DNA from: a virus | Direction: 5' to 3' (one strand) | Virus record (IMG/VR): IMGVR_UViG_3300044707_000140 | Location: 1 to 64,000 of that record | Length of the DNA: 64,000 nt | In this document: piece by piece, positions 30,501 through 38,471 of the stretch | How positions within the stretch are numbered: the first letter of the stretch is position 1 | Layout of the letters: each line of letters begins with the position of its first letter | The notes under the pieces: generated by a model | Database searches by the model: none | Told to the model about the DNA's origin: nothing | The model's input: the letters and a program-made list of their open reading frames with translations, nothing else | Position numbers and translations under genes: made by a program

Positions 30501-32592
30501 CCACCGTAATCTTATACCAACTATATGTATTAGATATAATTGACCCCTTTGCTCCTTGATCAAGTGTAGGGGATGGAAAATCTAGTGCACACAGATTAAA
30601 TGACTCGTTCACAGGAAAATCACCACTTGCACCAATTGTTTTTGTAACACTTTCTCCTGAATAACAATCAATATAGTTTATGGTACCAGGTTCTGTTGCA
30701 TATACAGTGAACTGTCTACACACAGAGGATGTACTTCTAGATGCAAGAGGAACTGTGTAAGCATTACTGTTCTCTAACAAGAATGGATCTTGTCTAAGAT
30801 CGTTGTAAGGATAGTTAGGGAAATAGTATTCTTGACCCTCACGCTCATATTTACCCACATTTCTGAGGATACCCTTAGCCACGATGGACTTATTCGTGCT
30901 TCTATCACCACGTATAATCTTAAAGCCAGCTATCTGGTTTTTCTGTTCAGTGGTGAGACCAGACGCCTGAATAAGAGAACTTACTTGTTGAACATCTATT
31001 CTTACACCCATTGGGAATATTGCATCCCTTTGGATAGCCATAGAGTTTTGGCCTGTGAAGATGGCAGACTCAAATATAGGACTCACTAGAACATCTGGGA
31101 ACTTATGGTGTCTAATGGGTTGACCAGCCAAATCTCCCCACAACTCATCGTTGCAAGGATAGTCTTCTGTAGACTCCCAATAGCTAAACTCACCATATTG
31201 ATAAGGTCCTTTGTAATCTGTTGCTGAAGAATAGCCAGGAGAGAATCCTGTAACTGTAGCTGTGTTATATATCTTCCAATAGGGACTAGTTCCTGTTAAA
31301 GGATCTGGATCACCTATAAAGTCATCATTTGTTGGAGAAACAGGAGATAGGTCTAAAATGTTTGCAAGTCTACTAGGAATATGAAATCCATCAGTTTGCT
31401 TACCGTTGTTAAGCAGAAACACTATCTCAAAGGCATACACCTCATCCCTCAGATACCCTCTAAGGTTAGTGGCATTGAATGCATCAGCATATGTTTCTGT
31501 ATTAGGAATACGATAAGTTTCCCATAGAAGATTAATACCATTAGCTATCTTCTGGTAGTTAATTCTCTCTACAGATGTAAGTTGGTCCCAAACTAATATG
31601 TCACGTACAGCTGTTACATCCTGAGCAATCTCATAATATGGAAACTTCTCAAGTATATCATTGATTGTCAGACGGATGTTAGTTTTGTTCTGACCTGTAT
31701 AGGTAATCACCTGACTTAGACCATCAATGAAATAAGTGCCTATCAACTCTACAGAGGTGATAGCGTTTACAGTTTTAATAACTGCTACATTAAAATAATC
31801 ATATAGTCCTGTATTATCTAAGTTGCTGACAGTGAGCTCAATAGATCTACCCACCTGATAATTAAAATTAGCAGTGGTGATACTTGGATCAGCAATAGGA
31901 GTGGGATTGGTAACAGAGTAGTAGGAAGTGAAAGGATTTCCAGCAGGATCGGAATACTGAATAGCAAACTGATATGTACCTGCTTGAAGATCTCCTCCTG
32001 TGGTGATTCTAGTGACATCCAACTGAGGAATAATAAAATCAGGTTGAACGTTCAGTCCATTACAATCTATCTGATCACTGTACACAGGATCGCACGCAGG
32101 GGTGCCTCCTATAAGAATATAGGGTAGATTTTCTGGGTTGAGATCAATATATCTACGGGGATTAAGACCATCTGTCCAATACACCTCTGTTGTGCATTCT
32201 GTGATTCTGTGAACAGCCTTATGAATTGGATAGTTAATGTTGAAGTTGAGACAAGCGGGATTTACATAGGTGTGATAGATACAATCATTATTATCCATAT
32301 ACCCTATCTCAGAAGCACCTGTTTCTGGGTTGGTGATAAAGAATACATGTTTGCTTCTCTCTTGGATGAAGTGTGTACCTATTAATGCAAAGCCAGAAGG
32401 GAATGTAACGCAAAGTTCATTCCCTGGCTCATTCTGATAGTTAACAGAATTAGCATCAAAGTTTTCTACAGCAGCATTCAGCGCATACGTTAGCTTACCC
32501 TTAGGAATCTGGTTGAGGGTCTGATCGAGGTTTAAGCCAGTGGTAGCGTTGTTAAACTCCTGTCTAATATTGCCTTGTTCTTGCTCAGCCAT
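27538..32592 (-). CDS. tail stabilization/muzzle-like protein (P22 gp10-like) with poly-Thr C-terminus
   Basis: 1684 residues. The N-terminus has GLNLDQTLNQIPKGKLTYAL followed by a FPSGFALIGTHFIQ stretch, typical of the large distal tail ('muzzle' / Tstab) protein of crAss-like phages, related to P22 gp10. The body is rich in aromatic and Asn residues, as in large beta-rich tail proteins. The last ~150 residues alternate Thr/Ser-rich runs with short Cys-rich segments (TGCDLEGVACE; CECYVVYNTTDSIRY ... CGISC) and end in Thr-Pro repeats. These repeats are also present in fibre genes at 36-37 kb. It sits directly after the ring/tubular protein gene, as expected. It should form the tip of the short tail through which DNA and cargo exit. 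Confidence 0.75.
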   Translation of the reverse strand: MAEQEQGNIRQEFNNATTGLNLDQTLNQIPKGKLTYALNAAVENFDANSVNYQNEPGNELCVTFPSGFALIGTHFIQERSKHVFFITNPETGASEIGYMDNNDCIYHTYVNPACLNFNINYPIHKAVHRITECTTEVYWTDGLNPRRYIDLNPENLPYILIGGTPACDPVYSDQIDCNGLNVQPDFIIPQLDVTRITTGGDLQAGTYQFAIQYSDPAGNPFTSYYSVTNPTPIADPSITTANFNYQVGRSIELTVSNLDNTGLYDYFNVAVIKTVNAITSVELIGTYFIDGLSQVITYTGQNKTNIRLTINDILEKFPYYEIAQDVTAVRDILVWDQLTSVERINYQKIANGINLLWETYRIPNTETYADAFNATNLRGYLRDEVYAFEIVFLLNNGKQTDGFHIPSRLANILDLSPVSPTNDDFIGDPDPLTGTSPYWKIYNTATVTGFSPGYSSATDYKGPYQYGEFSYWESTEDYPCNDELWGDLAGQPIRHHKFPDVLVSPIFESAIFTGQNSMAIQRDAIFPMGVRIDVQQVSSLIQASGLTTEQKNQIAGFKIIRGDRSTNKSIVAKGILRNVGKYEREGQEYYFPNYPYNDLRQDPFLLENSNAYTVPLASRSTSSVCRQFTVYATEPGTINYIDCYSGESVTKTIGASGDFPVNESFNLCALDFPSPTLDQGAKGSIISNTYSWYKITVAASDSTTFNFYPPIGTCGIDAATGSLLPTPVGYTDWAEYCALNPTNGCCNPNGTMSALKQRQWFVDGSLFGGVRIIPSLNPPTYKSGDGGYSIELTDKVGYDFCAPGQLDGFKDEGSKYRHVFNSPETSFGQPFLGGVLKLENVIFGAGRAHFTQVRDNAMYRLVSLEAQNDALNSANQIAVITTGAYNATALFAAYQAYLTIYVNGITRQNYSYSYNSIASYDYSNSIANGIGVKQRELDLKQYLIPGVQGVNDNKDINNWNRESSVYLKTKESSLGFARDPLPFPNQTPTISGTVNDRSRMTLSDAGVDGNLDNCSVPAKDEYISVISYYGSLKNIFVNQYGQIYSYDTVDTGFQKDITPATTATATFFGGDTFINKFAFKTKLPFFIDNRVNAPDDSDIFYDEIGNVAYPEYWHSARSILVDASIETAVLTNFFSIKANNLDCPNSQTPITSNGRTFYDGKMYQFAYGIPYFYCESSYNVDLRQAFNNREGDFWPHVSTSIPDDWVQESYVPIAQDNTYYYNVTFSKQNRENTFTHLPFDWKAICYTQYPFRTIYSDPQNIDADNRVNNWLVYRAISYFDFPQNFGDLISLDGIQNRAILARFENKTLMYNNLLTIDTSNPQAAYVGNPSLFRGAPPIDFAETDLGYVGTQNKMLLKIPQGQVTIDAKRGQVFLISGTQAVDLSGFGSGMNRFFTDHLAFEILRYFPNLDVDNHFTGVGLHGVYDSKYDRILITKLDYIPKVDNIIYDDADKKFYLEKPVECCGEEKLIKTEVFLTDTEYFCNKSWTVSFNFNTKSWISFHSYIPNWYIGENNFFYSGLNDCCSDFEAVVGNLVPNTTTTTTSSTTTTSTSTTSTTTTAYTGCDLEGVACEIITTTTTSTSTTTTTTTAYPCECYVVYNTTDSIRYVAGYKCGSAQISYTSIEPESIENLCFSTKAVPYSDPGVIITLCGISCTSGQDCIVCTTTTTTTEPPVTTTTTTTLPPL
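27541..27606 (+). repeat. GTT/GTA/GTG trinucleotide tract (poly-Thr coding)
   Basis: A run of GTN triplets encoding Thr (with Pro) on the minus strand at the extreme C-terminus of the 1684-residue protein. Such tracts are prone to slippage and recombination with the similar tracts at 36.4-37.2 kb and 39.5 kb. Confidence 0.8.
27828..27990 (+). repeat. GTT/GTA/GTG trinucleotide tracts (poly-Thr coding)
   Basis: Two clusters of Thr/Ser codons flanking a short Cys-containing insert within the 1684-residue tail protein. Codons vary (ACA, ACT, ACC, AGC), so the amino acid pattern rather than an exact DNA repeat is maintained. Confidence 0.8.
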
Positions 32593-32597
32593 TAGTA

Positions 32598-33569
32598 TTA
32601 GTTATTGCGTCTCCAACCATATCTATTGCTACGGTTGGGTAGTTCGTACATGTTAAATCTGTTCAGGTCATTCTTAATCCTACGTTGCTTAGCCCACGGG
32701 TCTTGTTTCTTAATCTCAATATCAGCCATGATGAATGCCTCCTCAGCTTGTTGTTTGTAATATCCAAGCTTTTGTTGGAGCTGATTAAAGGTTTCATCAT
32801 TGGTCTGGTTAGTGAGGGTTTCCATCATTTTAAACTTGATGAATGCCTCAATATATTCCCTGATACGAAAGTTGTTGGGAATCATTTGATTTCCAATAGC
32901 ATCGTATTCTGTAGCATAGAAAATCAGATGCACAATACCATTACGGAAGTTAGTGACAAACTTATTGTCTCTAACGTCAAATGAGTCATACCCAGCAGAA
33001 CCAGGTGTGAACTCACGTAGAGGAGGAGCTTCTGAATAGAACTCCCAATTGCTAGTGTATTCCACTCCACAGTTTCTTTGAGCCGAGATGTTACCAGGTT
33101 TAAGTAGGTATTGTCTTTGATAAAGAACAGGAGCTTGATTGTTTGTTTTGTAGACAGTCTGGATTATTTCAGGCATACAAGATCCATCACATCCCACATT
33201 TCCACAACAAGGGCTAGGGATAGAGCAATCTGTAACAATAGGGCTCACCTGAATAGTAGTGGCTGTAGCAGCCTGAGAATAGAATGAGTTTGCTTGTTGA
33301 TAAGGATAACCATTTACAGCTGTACAAAGCCATGCCTCACGAACAGCATAAAAGTTGTCTGGGAGTCTAGCTTCGTAGTCACAGATGTTTAACACTTGCT
33401 CCTGAATCACAAACGTAGCTCTGCCTAGTTTGAGTAGACATTTCTCTAGGTATGTAGGAAACATAAGATCGTCAATAGCCCCTGTATCGAAGTAGCTTTT
33501 AAACTCTTCCTTTACAGTGGAATAGACAATCTCAGGGGAGATAAAGTTATATTTGTAATAGTATGACAT
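32598..33569 (-). CDS. tail tubular/ring-like protein
   Basis: 323 residues, five bases upstream of the large tail gene. It starts SYYYKYNFISPEIVYSTVKEEFKSYF, followed by a helical region (LEKCLLKLGRATFVIQE), a Cys-rich insert (CSIPSPCCGNVGCDGSCMPE) and a C-terminal helical part ending in a basic tail (RFNMYELPNRSNRYGWRRNN). In crAss-like phages the gene before the muzzle protein encodes a tail hub or P22 gp4-like tubular protein; size, helical content and position agree. I infer a ring in the short tail connecting portal to tip. The Cys-rich insert may bind metal or form disulfides. Confidence 0.6.
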   Translation of the reverse strand: MSYYYKYNFISPEIVYSTVKEEFKSYFDTGAIDDLMFPTYLEKCLLKLGRATFVIQEQVLNICDYEARLPDNFYAVREAWLCTAVNGYPYQQANSFYSQAATATTIQVSPIVTDCSIPSPCCGNVGCDGSCMPEIIQTVYKTNNQAPVLYQRQYLLKPGNISAQRNCGVEYTSNWEFYSEAPPLREFTPGSAGYDSFDVRDNKFVTNFRNGIVHLIFYATEYDAIGNQMIPNNFRIREYIEAFIKFKMMETLTNQTNDETFNQLQQKLGYYKQQAEEAFIMADIEIKKQDPWAKQRRIKNDLNRFNMYELPNRSNRYGWRRNN

Positions 33570-33574
33570 CTAGT

Positions 33575-34051
33575 TTACTTTTTCCATTCGTGATAAATAT
33601 GTTGATACCTATCGTTGGTTTTGATATAGTGAGATAACAATCTGGATGTTGTTCTGGAGGGTTTGAAATACCACAGTTTTGAATGTTTAAACCTTGCTGT
33701 ATCCTTGAACCAAACCCATCCAAAGAAATAACCCTCTGTGTGAAAGTTGAAATTATATATACGCTTACCTTTCTCTTTTGTCTTCTTCCAGTCTATAGGC
33801 AGGTTGATAAACTCTTTCCCATCCACTCCCTTCATCTTCCTACGCTTCTTCTTGTTTATTGAAAACTCACCAAACCCAAATGGAAGCTTTGCTCTTTCTC
33901 CTGTCTCTAGAATGTACTCTTTGAAAGCATCACTAAAACCATAGACAATATTTCTCCATTCATCAAATGTTAATTTGACGGAGGGGTTTTTCTTACAGAA
34001 ATTGTTGTAGTTATCTTTACTGGCGCTTCTCCAGTCTATTTTAACTCGCAT
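33575..34051 (-). CDS. conserved basic crAss-like protein, possibly IHF-fold
   Basis: 158 residues, overlapping the upstream stop by one base. It contains LTFDEWRNIVYGFSDAFKEY, then LPFGFGEFSI followed by a basic patch KKKRRKM. The GFGEF-basic arrangement recalls the beta arm region of IHF/HU-like proteins, which crAss-like phages carry inside the structural block. The C-terminal half has many Trp, Phe, Tyr, Arg and Lys residues (TEGYFFGWVWFKD; WYFKPSRTTSRLL). It could bend DNA in the capsid neck or be a structural ring component; I cannot decide between these. Confidence 0.5.
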   Translation of the reverse strand: MRVKIDWRSASKDNYNNFCKKNPSVKLTFDEWRNIVYGFSDAFKEYILETGERAKLPFGFGEFSINKKKRRKMKGVDGKEFINLPIDWKKTKEKGKRIYNFNFHTEGYFFGWVWFKDTARFKHSKLWYFKPSRTTSRLLSHYIKTNDRYQHIYHEWKK

Positions 34052-34779
34052 TATCTAGTGTTTGGAACATTAGGTGCTTGACCATCAACTCCATCACTTG
34101 TAATGTCTGTCTTTAATCTAAAGTAGGTGGATAGTAACTTCTGGGAAGTTAGCTCTAACACTTGCTTTTCTAGGTAGCCAGGAACAGGAGACTCTTTATC
34201 AAGAGGATTCTTGCAAAGTTCTTCTGTTGTATATTCTGGGGTACCACAGCCACATTCTGGAAACATAATGGAATTTGGAACATCCTCCTCGAACAAAGCA
34301 ACAAGTCTGATGGCTTTCAGAAGGGGGTTATTCACATAGAGATATCCATTAGCAATCCAGTAGTATTCTTCCTTCTTAATGATAGGAAGCTTAAGCAAGT
34401 TGATATATCTATTGATGGTTATTTCTTTTAGTTTCTTTCCTTGTCCACTTAATGCATTAATAGAGTAGACACCCTGGATAACGTATTGATAATTACCCTC
34501 TGTAATGCGTGGCAACTTAAATTTGGTTCTTGCCACCGTGCAAGGATCTACATAATCACAACATTCAGAAATAGGAACTTCCACCATCTCTAGACAAGGG
34601 ATGGTGGTGAACACTGTATCAGTGGCCCACAACTTCCTTAGATTAGTCTCACGTTTAATCAAAAGGAAGGCATTATTCTTAATCTCGGACATAACAGCTC
34701 TATCCGTGATCAAGTTGTCTGTAGACAGCAACTTGTGCATAGAGCGTACATCCGAAACTAATTTCCTAAAAGTAGACAT
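34051..34779 (-). CDS. head-tail ring/connector-like protein
   Basis: 242 residues, overlapping both neighbours by one base. The N-terminus is helical (TFRKLVSDVRSMHKLLSTDNLITDR), the middle has Cys pairs (SECCDYVDPC; PECGCG) and the C-terminus ends with a helix (LEKQVLELTSQKLLSTYFRL). The layout (helical N-terminus, beta middle, helical C-terminus with a flexible tail) resembles the 243-residue protein at 40725 and the 323-residue protein at 32598. I infer that the three are stacked ring proteins of the neck and short tail, as in crAss-like virions. Family identity is not proven. Confidence 0.5.
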   Translation of the reverse strand: MSTFRKLVSDVRSMHKLLSTDNLITDRAVMSEIKNNAFLLIKRETNLRKLWATDTVFTTIPCLEMVEVPISECCDYVDPCTVARTKFKLPRITEGNYQYVIQGVYSINALSGQGKKLKEITINRYINLLKLPIIKKEEYYWIANGYLYVNNPLLKAIRLVALFEEDVPNSIMFPECGCGTPEYTTEELCKNPLDKESPVPGYLEKQVLELTSQKLLSTYFRLKTDITSDGVDGQAPNVPNTR

Positions 34780-36029
34780 TATAAGTACTGTTTGAATATG
34801 TTTGTTATTCCATAATCGAAGTCTATGAGAAATCCAGTCACCTCACCTTTTGTAATAGTGTACCCATTTTTATCATCCCAAGAGCTTTTAGCTGTTGAGA
34901 ATGCAGGGAGCTGGAAGAACTTAATTCCATTAAAATCCAGGCTCACTTCGTGATGTTTGTCTCCTGTGAAGATGTAGAAGTTCTCATGGTTAGACCATGC
35001 TTCTTTATACTCCATAGGAAACAGACCAGCTAGTTTGGCAGGTTTCAAAGCATCCCCATGATTGAACATCATGGCAGAGCTTCCGTAGCTAACATACTTT
35101 CTATATCTTGGAGAGATGTCAAAAGAGACACGCTCTTCATTTCTAAAGTAGGTCTGTAACCAGCTAGCTAAGTGCCATCCTACAAACTCATCGTGATTAC
35201 CAGCTACAAATATCACCTCTATATCAGAGCTTTTTTGAAGAAGCAGATTTATTACATTTATCTCATGATCACAAATCCTTTGGAAAGCACTGTGATAGGA
35301 CAGAATGTTTTGTTGAGGTGTACCCTTTGTAGTTGTGTTAGTGAACTCACTATTAAATTCGTCTGACCCAATTATGTATTTAATATCTGTAATATTGTTA
35401 GAAAGAGCAGCTTGATTAAGAATTGTTTCTACCTTTTCAATGTAAATAGCAAATCTTTCATTAATATCATTGTTTCCTTCTATATCTAGTTTGTTCAGAT
35501 GGGAGTCTTGTTTGTTAATTACCAAACAAGCATCTGCTTTAGATGACTCAAACTTAGGAGCCATTATCTCGGGAGATACTGGTTGGTAGGCCTCTAAAAA
35601 AGAAATGAACGAGTCTTGGAAAACTTGTTCATTGTTTTTCTTACCTAACCAAGCCTTCACTTGATAGTGAGGGGTTTCAGCATTGCCCCAGTAGTTTTGA
35701 ACATATTTAGTTATCTCCCACTTGTCCGTATCAATCTTGCACTTTTCAATCAGCTCATCTAAACTTTTGATTTCTTCTTTACTATTGAAAACCACCTCAC
35801 CAGTTCCTTTCTGTACATCCTCGAAAAACCTCACAATTTGGTCTTCTAGTTCTCCAATGTAGTTCCCAACCTCTGCATCATTTTCTGCAGTTTCTGAATT
35901 TCTTAACTCTCGTATCAACGCATCCACCTCATCCTCTGTAATGTTTAGTTTCTCTGCGTAGAACTTTTTGCTCTTTTTCCAGTGTAGCATCTGCTCCATC
36001 TGGTGCAGAAGGGATTGATTTTCAGGCAT
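34779..36029 (-). CDS. calcineurin-like metallophosphoesterase
   Basis: 416 residues. The metallophosphoesterase motifs occur in order: DSH at 175-177, GSDEF around 221-225, GNHDE at 277-281, NHGD further on, and GDKHHE near the C-terminus. These are the usual Asp/His/Asn ligands of a di-metal centre. The first ~170 residues form a separate helical part with an HTH-like start (KKFYAEKLNITEDEVDALIREL). It opens a new transcription unit: a terminator and a promoter lie just upstream, and the ring/tail genes follow with one-base overlaps. The substrate is unknown; possibilities include nucleic acids (Mre11/SbcD-like) or nucleotides. An enzyme here, amid structural genes, is notable. Confidence 0.75.
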   Translation of the reverse strand: MPENQSLLHQMEQMLHWKKSKKFYAEKLNITEDEVDALIRELRNSETAENDAEVGNYIGELEDQIVRFFEDVQKGTGEVVFNSKEEIKSLDELIEKCKIDTDKWEITKYVQNYWGNAETPHYQVKAWLGKKNNEQVFQDSFISFLEAYQPVSPEIMAPKFESSKADACLVINKQDSHLNKLDIEGNNDINERFAIYIEKVETILNQAALSNNITDIKYIIGSDEFNSEFTNTTTKGTPQQNILSYHSAFQRICDHEINVINLLLQKSSDIEVIFVAGNHDEFVGWHLASWLQTYFRNEERVSFDISPRYRKYVSYGSSAMMFNHGDALKPAKLAGLFPMEYKEAWSNHENFYIFTGDKHHEVSLDFNGIKFFQLPAFSTAKSSWDDKNGYTITKGEVTGFLIDFDYGITNIFKQYL

Positions 36030-36057
36030 TTACGATTTAGTTTAGTTAAAATTGCCA

Positions 36058-36089
36058 TAAAGGTAGAAAACTTTTTGATATTTTCCAAA
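36058..36089 (-). promoter_or_regulatory. Bacteroidota sigma-A-like promoter for phosphoesterase-tail operon
   Basis: Minus strand: TTTG, 20 bases, TACCTTTA (one mismatch to TAnnTTTG). It lies 28 bases before the ATG at 36029 and downstream of a strong terminator, so it restarts transcription for the tail and cargo genes. Confidence 0.65.
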
Positions 36090-36142
36090 TTATTTTAAGC
36101 ACTTAGGTTAGTGTGGATAACTAAGTTGGTTATAAATAAAAA

Positions 36143-36168
36143 CTCCCCAGGGTAGAGACCCCAGGGAG
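36143..36168 (-). terminator. intrinsic terminator after the fibre gene cluster
   Basis: An 11-bp stem (CTCCCTGGGGT with ACCCTGGGGAG, two G-U pairs), a CTCT loop, followed on the minus strand by TTTTTATTT. A second small stem (ACCCTG/CAGGGT, 36172-36195) lies between it and the preceding stop. Confidence 0.8.
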
Positions 36169-36205
36169 AATACCCTGAAAACCAACAAACAGGGTTTTTG
36201 ATTAT

Positions 36206-36787
36206 TTAAAGACCGCAAGGTCCTGTAGGTGTTATACTTCCACTTCCTCCAGTTTGAACAACTGTTCCAGTTTCTGCACATATTGATATGCCACCTGAAC
36301 CTACAGTTTGTGTTAAGAATTCACCTGAGCATGCAAACCACTCTATACTAATAGATGGACTACCCACCACATCATATTGTGTACAGTCTAAAGGAGCTTC
36401 TGTAGTGGTGGTGGTAGTTGTAGGTGGTGGCTCTGTAGTGGTTGTTGTAGTTGTTGTTGGAGGTACTTCTGTAGTGGTGCTTGTTGTAGTAGATGTACTA
36501 GTAGACGTACTAGTTGATGTACTTGTAGTGGTTGTAGAAGAAGTTGATGTTGTGGTGGTACACTCTCCACTTATTGTAATATCTATGTAATTGGTGCAAA
36601 GTGCACTATTAGACATCACCCTAATAATAGTGGTTCCATTAGGAACCAGAGATGTTGTGTATCCAGATAAAAGAGCCGCTTTACTCACACCAGTCTCGAA
36701 AGCTGATACAAACCCATCAACATCTGAGTAGAGATTGAATGGGCCTGTATCAGTTCCAGCTGTTGTTAATGTTATTGTTACAGTCAC
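36206..36787 (-). CDS. modular fibre/decoration protein with poly-Thr linker
   Basis: 193 residues. It starts at GTG because an in-frame TGA lies two codons upstream. Domain 1 (residues ~1-75: GPFNLYSD ... TGVSKAALLSG ... TTIIRVMSNSALC) resembles the N-terminus of the 288-residue protein at 26670. Next is a ~55-residue Thr/Ser/Pro-rich linker. Domain 2 (CTQYDVVGSPSISIEWFACS ... ISICAETG ... GPC) resembles the Cys-containing domain of the next gene and of the 1684-residue tail protein. It is therefore built from modules reused among virion proteins and is likely a surface-exposed fibre or decoration protein. A terminator follows its stop. Confidence 0.65.
   Translation of the reverse strand: MTVTITLTTAGTDTGPFNLYSDVDGFVSAFETGVSKAALLSGYTTSLVPNGTTIIRVMSNSALCTNYIDITISGECTTTTSTSSTTTTSTSTSTSTSTSTTTSTTTEVPPTTTTTTTTEPPPTTTTTTTEAPLDCTQYDVVGSPSISIEWFACSGEFLTQTVGSGGISICAETGTVVQTGGSGSITPTGPCGL
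36401..36560 (+). repeat. Thr/Ser-coding trinucleotide tract
   Basis: Long GTN/AGTN triplet tract on the plus strand, encoding a TTTTST-type linker with Pro-Pro interruptions in the 193-residue protein. It resembles tracts in three other late genes. Confidence 0.8.
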
Positions 36788-36798
36788 AAATCAGTTGT

Positions 36799-36898
36799 TT
36801 AGACAGTGGTTGTAGTGGTAGTAGTTGTGGGAGGTGCAATTGTTGTAGTGGTAGTGGTTGTAGGTGGTGTAATCGTAGTGGTTGTTGTAGTTGTGGGA
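36799..36898 (+). repeat. Thr-coding trinucleotide tract with Pro-Pro spacers
   Basis: C-terminal tract of the 187-residue protein: three Thr runs separated by Ala/Pro-Pro. At DNA level the plus strand is GTN-rich and near-repeats itself with a period of about 33-36 bases. Confidence 0.75.
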
Positions 36899-37362
36899 CA
36901 CGCTCCAAGAGTTGACAGCGTTACACCAGGGGTTGGTGGTACAACAACAGATTCTGTACAAGCACAGACGTAAATAGTACCAAACGCACCAACCACAGCA
37001 GTTGTATAAATACCACCACAAGAATAGTAAATAATCTCTGCAGGAGTAATTGTACTGTTGTTTACAGAGTAAAACTCACAAGAAGGACATGCTATTGTAG
37101 TTGTAGTGGTTGTTGTAGAGCTAGTGCTTGTGGTAGTTGTAGTAGTTGTTAAACTATTCACCAGTGTTTGAAGAGCTGTAATTTGACTCTGCAAATCACA
37201 CACCTCAGCATCTATTTTTTGTAGAGATACAGTGACTGTATCACATGTATGAATTCCTGTACAAGGCAGGTTAGGACCACTATAGCACACATTATCTGTT
37301 GGTGTACATGGAACATTACAGGGGTCTACAGGAGCGTAGTTAGGTTGATTGCAACAAGACAT
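36799..37362 (-). CDS. modular fibre protein with poly-Thr linkers
   Basis: 187 residues. The N-terminus is Cys-rich (SCCNQPNY, CNVPCTPTDN), then CYSGPNLPCTGIHTCDTVTV is followed by SLQKIDAEVCDLQSQI and a short coiled coil. This resembles the Y-x-G-x-x-L ... D-x-L-x-x-A-L-x-K module of the genes at 1-855 and 37383. A Thr/Ser run follows, then a Cys domain (CEFYSVNNSTITPAEIIYYS ... IYVCACTES ... GAC) and a C-terminal array of Thr runs separated by Pro-Pro. The pattern is that of a surface appendage with stalk-like linkers. Role in glycan binding is inferred only. Confidence 0.65.
   Translation of the reverse strand: MSCCNQPNYAPVDPCNVPCTPTDNVCYSGPNLPCTGIHTCDTVTVSLQKIDAEVCDLQSQITALQTLVNSLTTTTTTTSTSSTTTTTTTIACPSCEFYSVNNSTITPAEIIYYSCGGIYTTAVVGAFGTIYVCACTESVVVPPTPGVTLSTLGACPTTTTTTTITPPTTTTTTTIAPPTTTTTTTTV
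37093..37150 (+). repeat. Thr/Ser-coding trinucleotide tract
   Basis: Central linker of the 187-residue protein, encoding about 18 Thr/Ser residues between a coiled coil and a Cys domain. Confidence 0.75.
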
Positions 37363-37382
37363 TATATAATTATTTTAAACTA

Positions 37383-38471
37383 TTAAGGAATATACATGAT
37401 ATAGTAACATCCAAGACCAGGCTGGAAGTTCGGGTGACCTAATCCTCCTCCTGCAGAACCAACACTGACTGCCACAGAAACTCCTGTAACTGCTGTGTTT
37501 GTGGTGGTTGACGAACTTTTTGTACCATCTTGATCCATGTAATCAGCAACCGCTCCTGGCTCATCTGGATCAGAAAATCCAGGTGCATACGCAAGAGTGT
37601 GTGTATGTCCAGGGTCAGTTACAGTGGCTGTAGCTGAGTGAGAGTGAGCAGCAATCTGAGCAGAGGTAAGTACAATAGAGTTGGCTCCTTGTGTTCCTAG
37701 TAATGTATAAGAAGGATTTCCAGCAACCGCAGGATCAACAGCAGGATTGAGGGGTCCTCCACCCATGCCTGTTGTAGTACCTACAGGTACACGCCCTCTT
37801 TTATCAGGAGTTCCGTTGTTACCATTACAGAGGTAGATTTTATCAAAAGCACCAATACCTGCACCAGATACATCGAAATTACCAGTCAGTGAACCATAGT
37901 ATTCAACAACAGTGAAAGGCACCATTCTATCCTTGTATGAAGTAGTAGGAGAAGGTGGTGTACAAGCTGCCACTAGAGCGCACAGTTCTGATTTCTTTAC
38001 ATAGTTAGTTTCAACATCTATTACAAAAGCATCAAAGTCAGCAATGTGTGCACAGAGCTTTGTAATTACTGCCTGAAGGATGGCATGAGTTCCAGAAGTG
38101 GAAGTTACACCATCTAGACATCCTACAGTGTAGGGTCCTTCTAGTGCAGCAAAGTCATCCTCTAGAGCAGTAACTCGTGTGTCTAGCTCACATACAGCTT
38201 TGATAATAGCATTGATTACATTAGGAAGTGTAAGGTCTTCACAGGCTACTAGATTCTTATTAACAATCTCACAAATGATTTGTGGGTTAATGTCTAGTTT
38301 AATACCTGTACCGTTTAGTGTAGAGACAAGAAATCCAATCAATGCTTGCTCTACATAAGAGAGCGAATCACCAGTTTTGATTCCCAAAATAGGAACATCA
38401 ATACCTGTATACTTAACACACTGATCAGAAACAATCTCTGTACATCCGTTATAGCAATTTGAGCAAGACAT
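37383..38471 (-). CDS. tail-collar-type fibre protein
   Basis: 362 residues. The N-terminus (CTEIVSDQCVKYTGIDVPIL, then GIKTGDSLSYVEQAL) carries the fibre module seen in neighbouring genes. A helical region follows (LEDDFAALEGPY; KLCAHIADFDAFVIDVETNY). The C-terminal ~180 residues resemble a phage tail-collar / microcystin-dependent-protein domain: MVPFTVVEYYGSL, KIYLCNGNNGTPDKRGRVPV, SAQIAAHSHSATATV and the ending HPNFQPGLGCYYIMYIP. Such domains form the trimeric knob of short fibres and bind receptors. I infer a host-recognition fibre; trimerization is expected from the family but not seen directly. Confidence 0.75.
   Translation of the reverse strand: MSCSNCYNGCTEIVSDQCVKYTGIDVPILGIKTGDSLSYVEQALIGFLVSTLNGTGIKLDINPQIICEIVNKNLVACEDLTLPNVINAIIKAVCELDTRVTALEDDFAALEGPYTVGCLDGVTSTSGTHAILQAVITKLCAHIADFDAFVIDVETNYVKKSELCALVAACTPPSPTTSYKDRMVPFTVVEYYGSLTGNFDVSGAGIGAFDKIYLCNGNNGTPDKRGRVPVGTTTGMGGGPLNPAVDPAVAGNPSYTLLGTQGANSIVLTSAQIAAHSHSATATVTDPGHTHTLAYAPGFSDPDEPGAVADYMDQDGTKSSSTTTNTAVTGVSVAVSVGSAGGGLGHPNFQPGLGCYYIMYIP

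Noticed and set aside
36791-37021. 76-codon frame rich in Trp, Tyr, Cys and Asn
   Set aside because: Alternate-frame reading of the Thr-coding repeats in the fibre gene.
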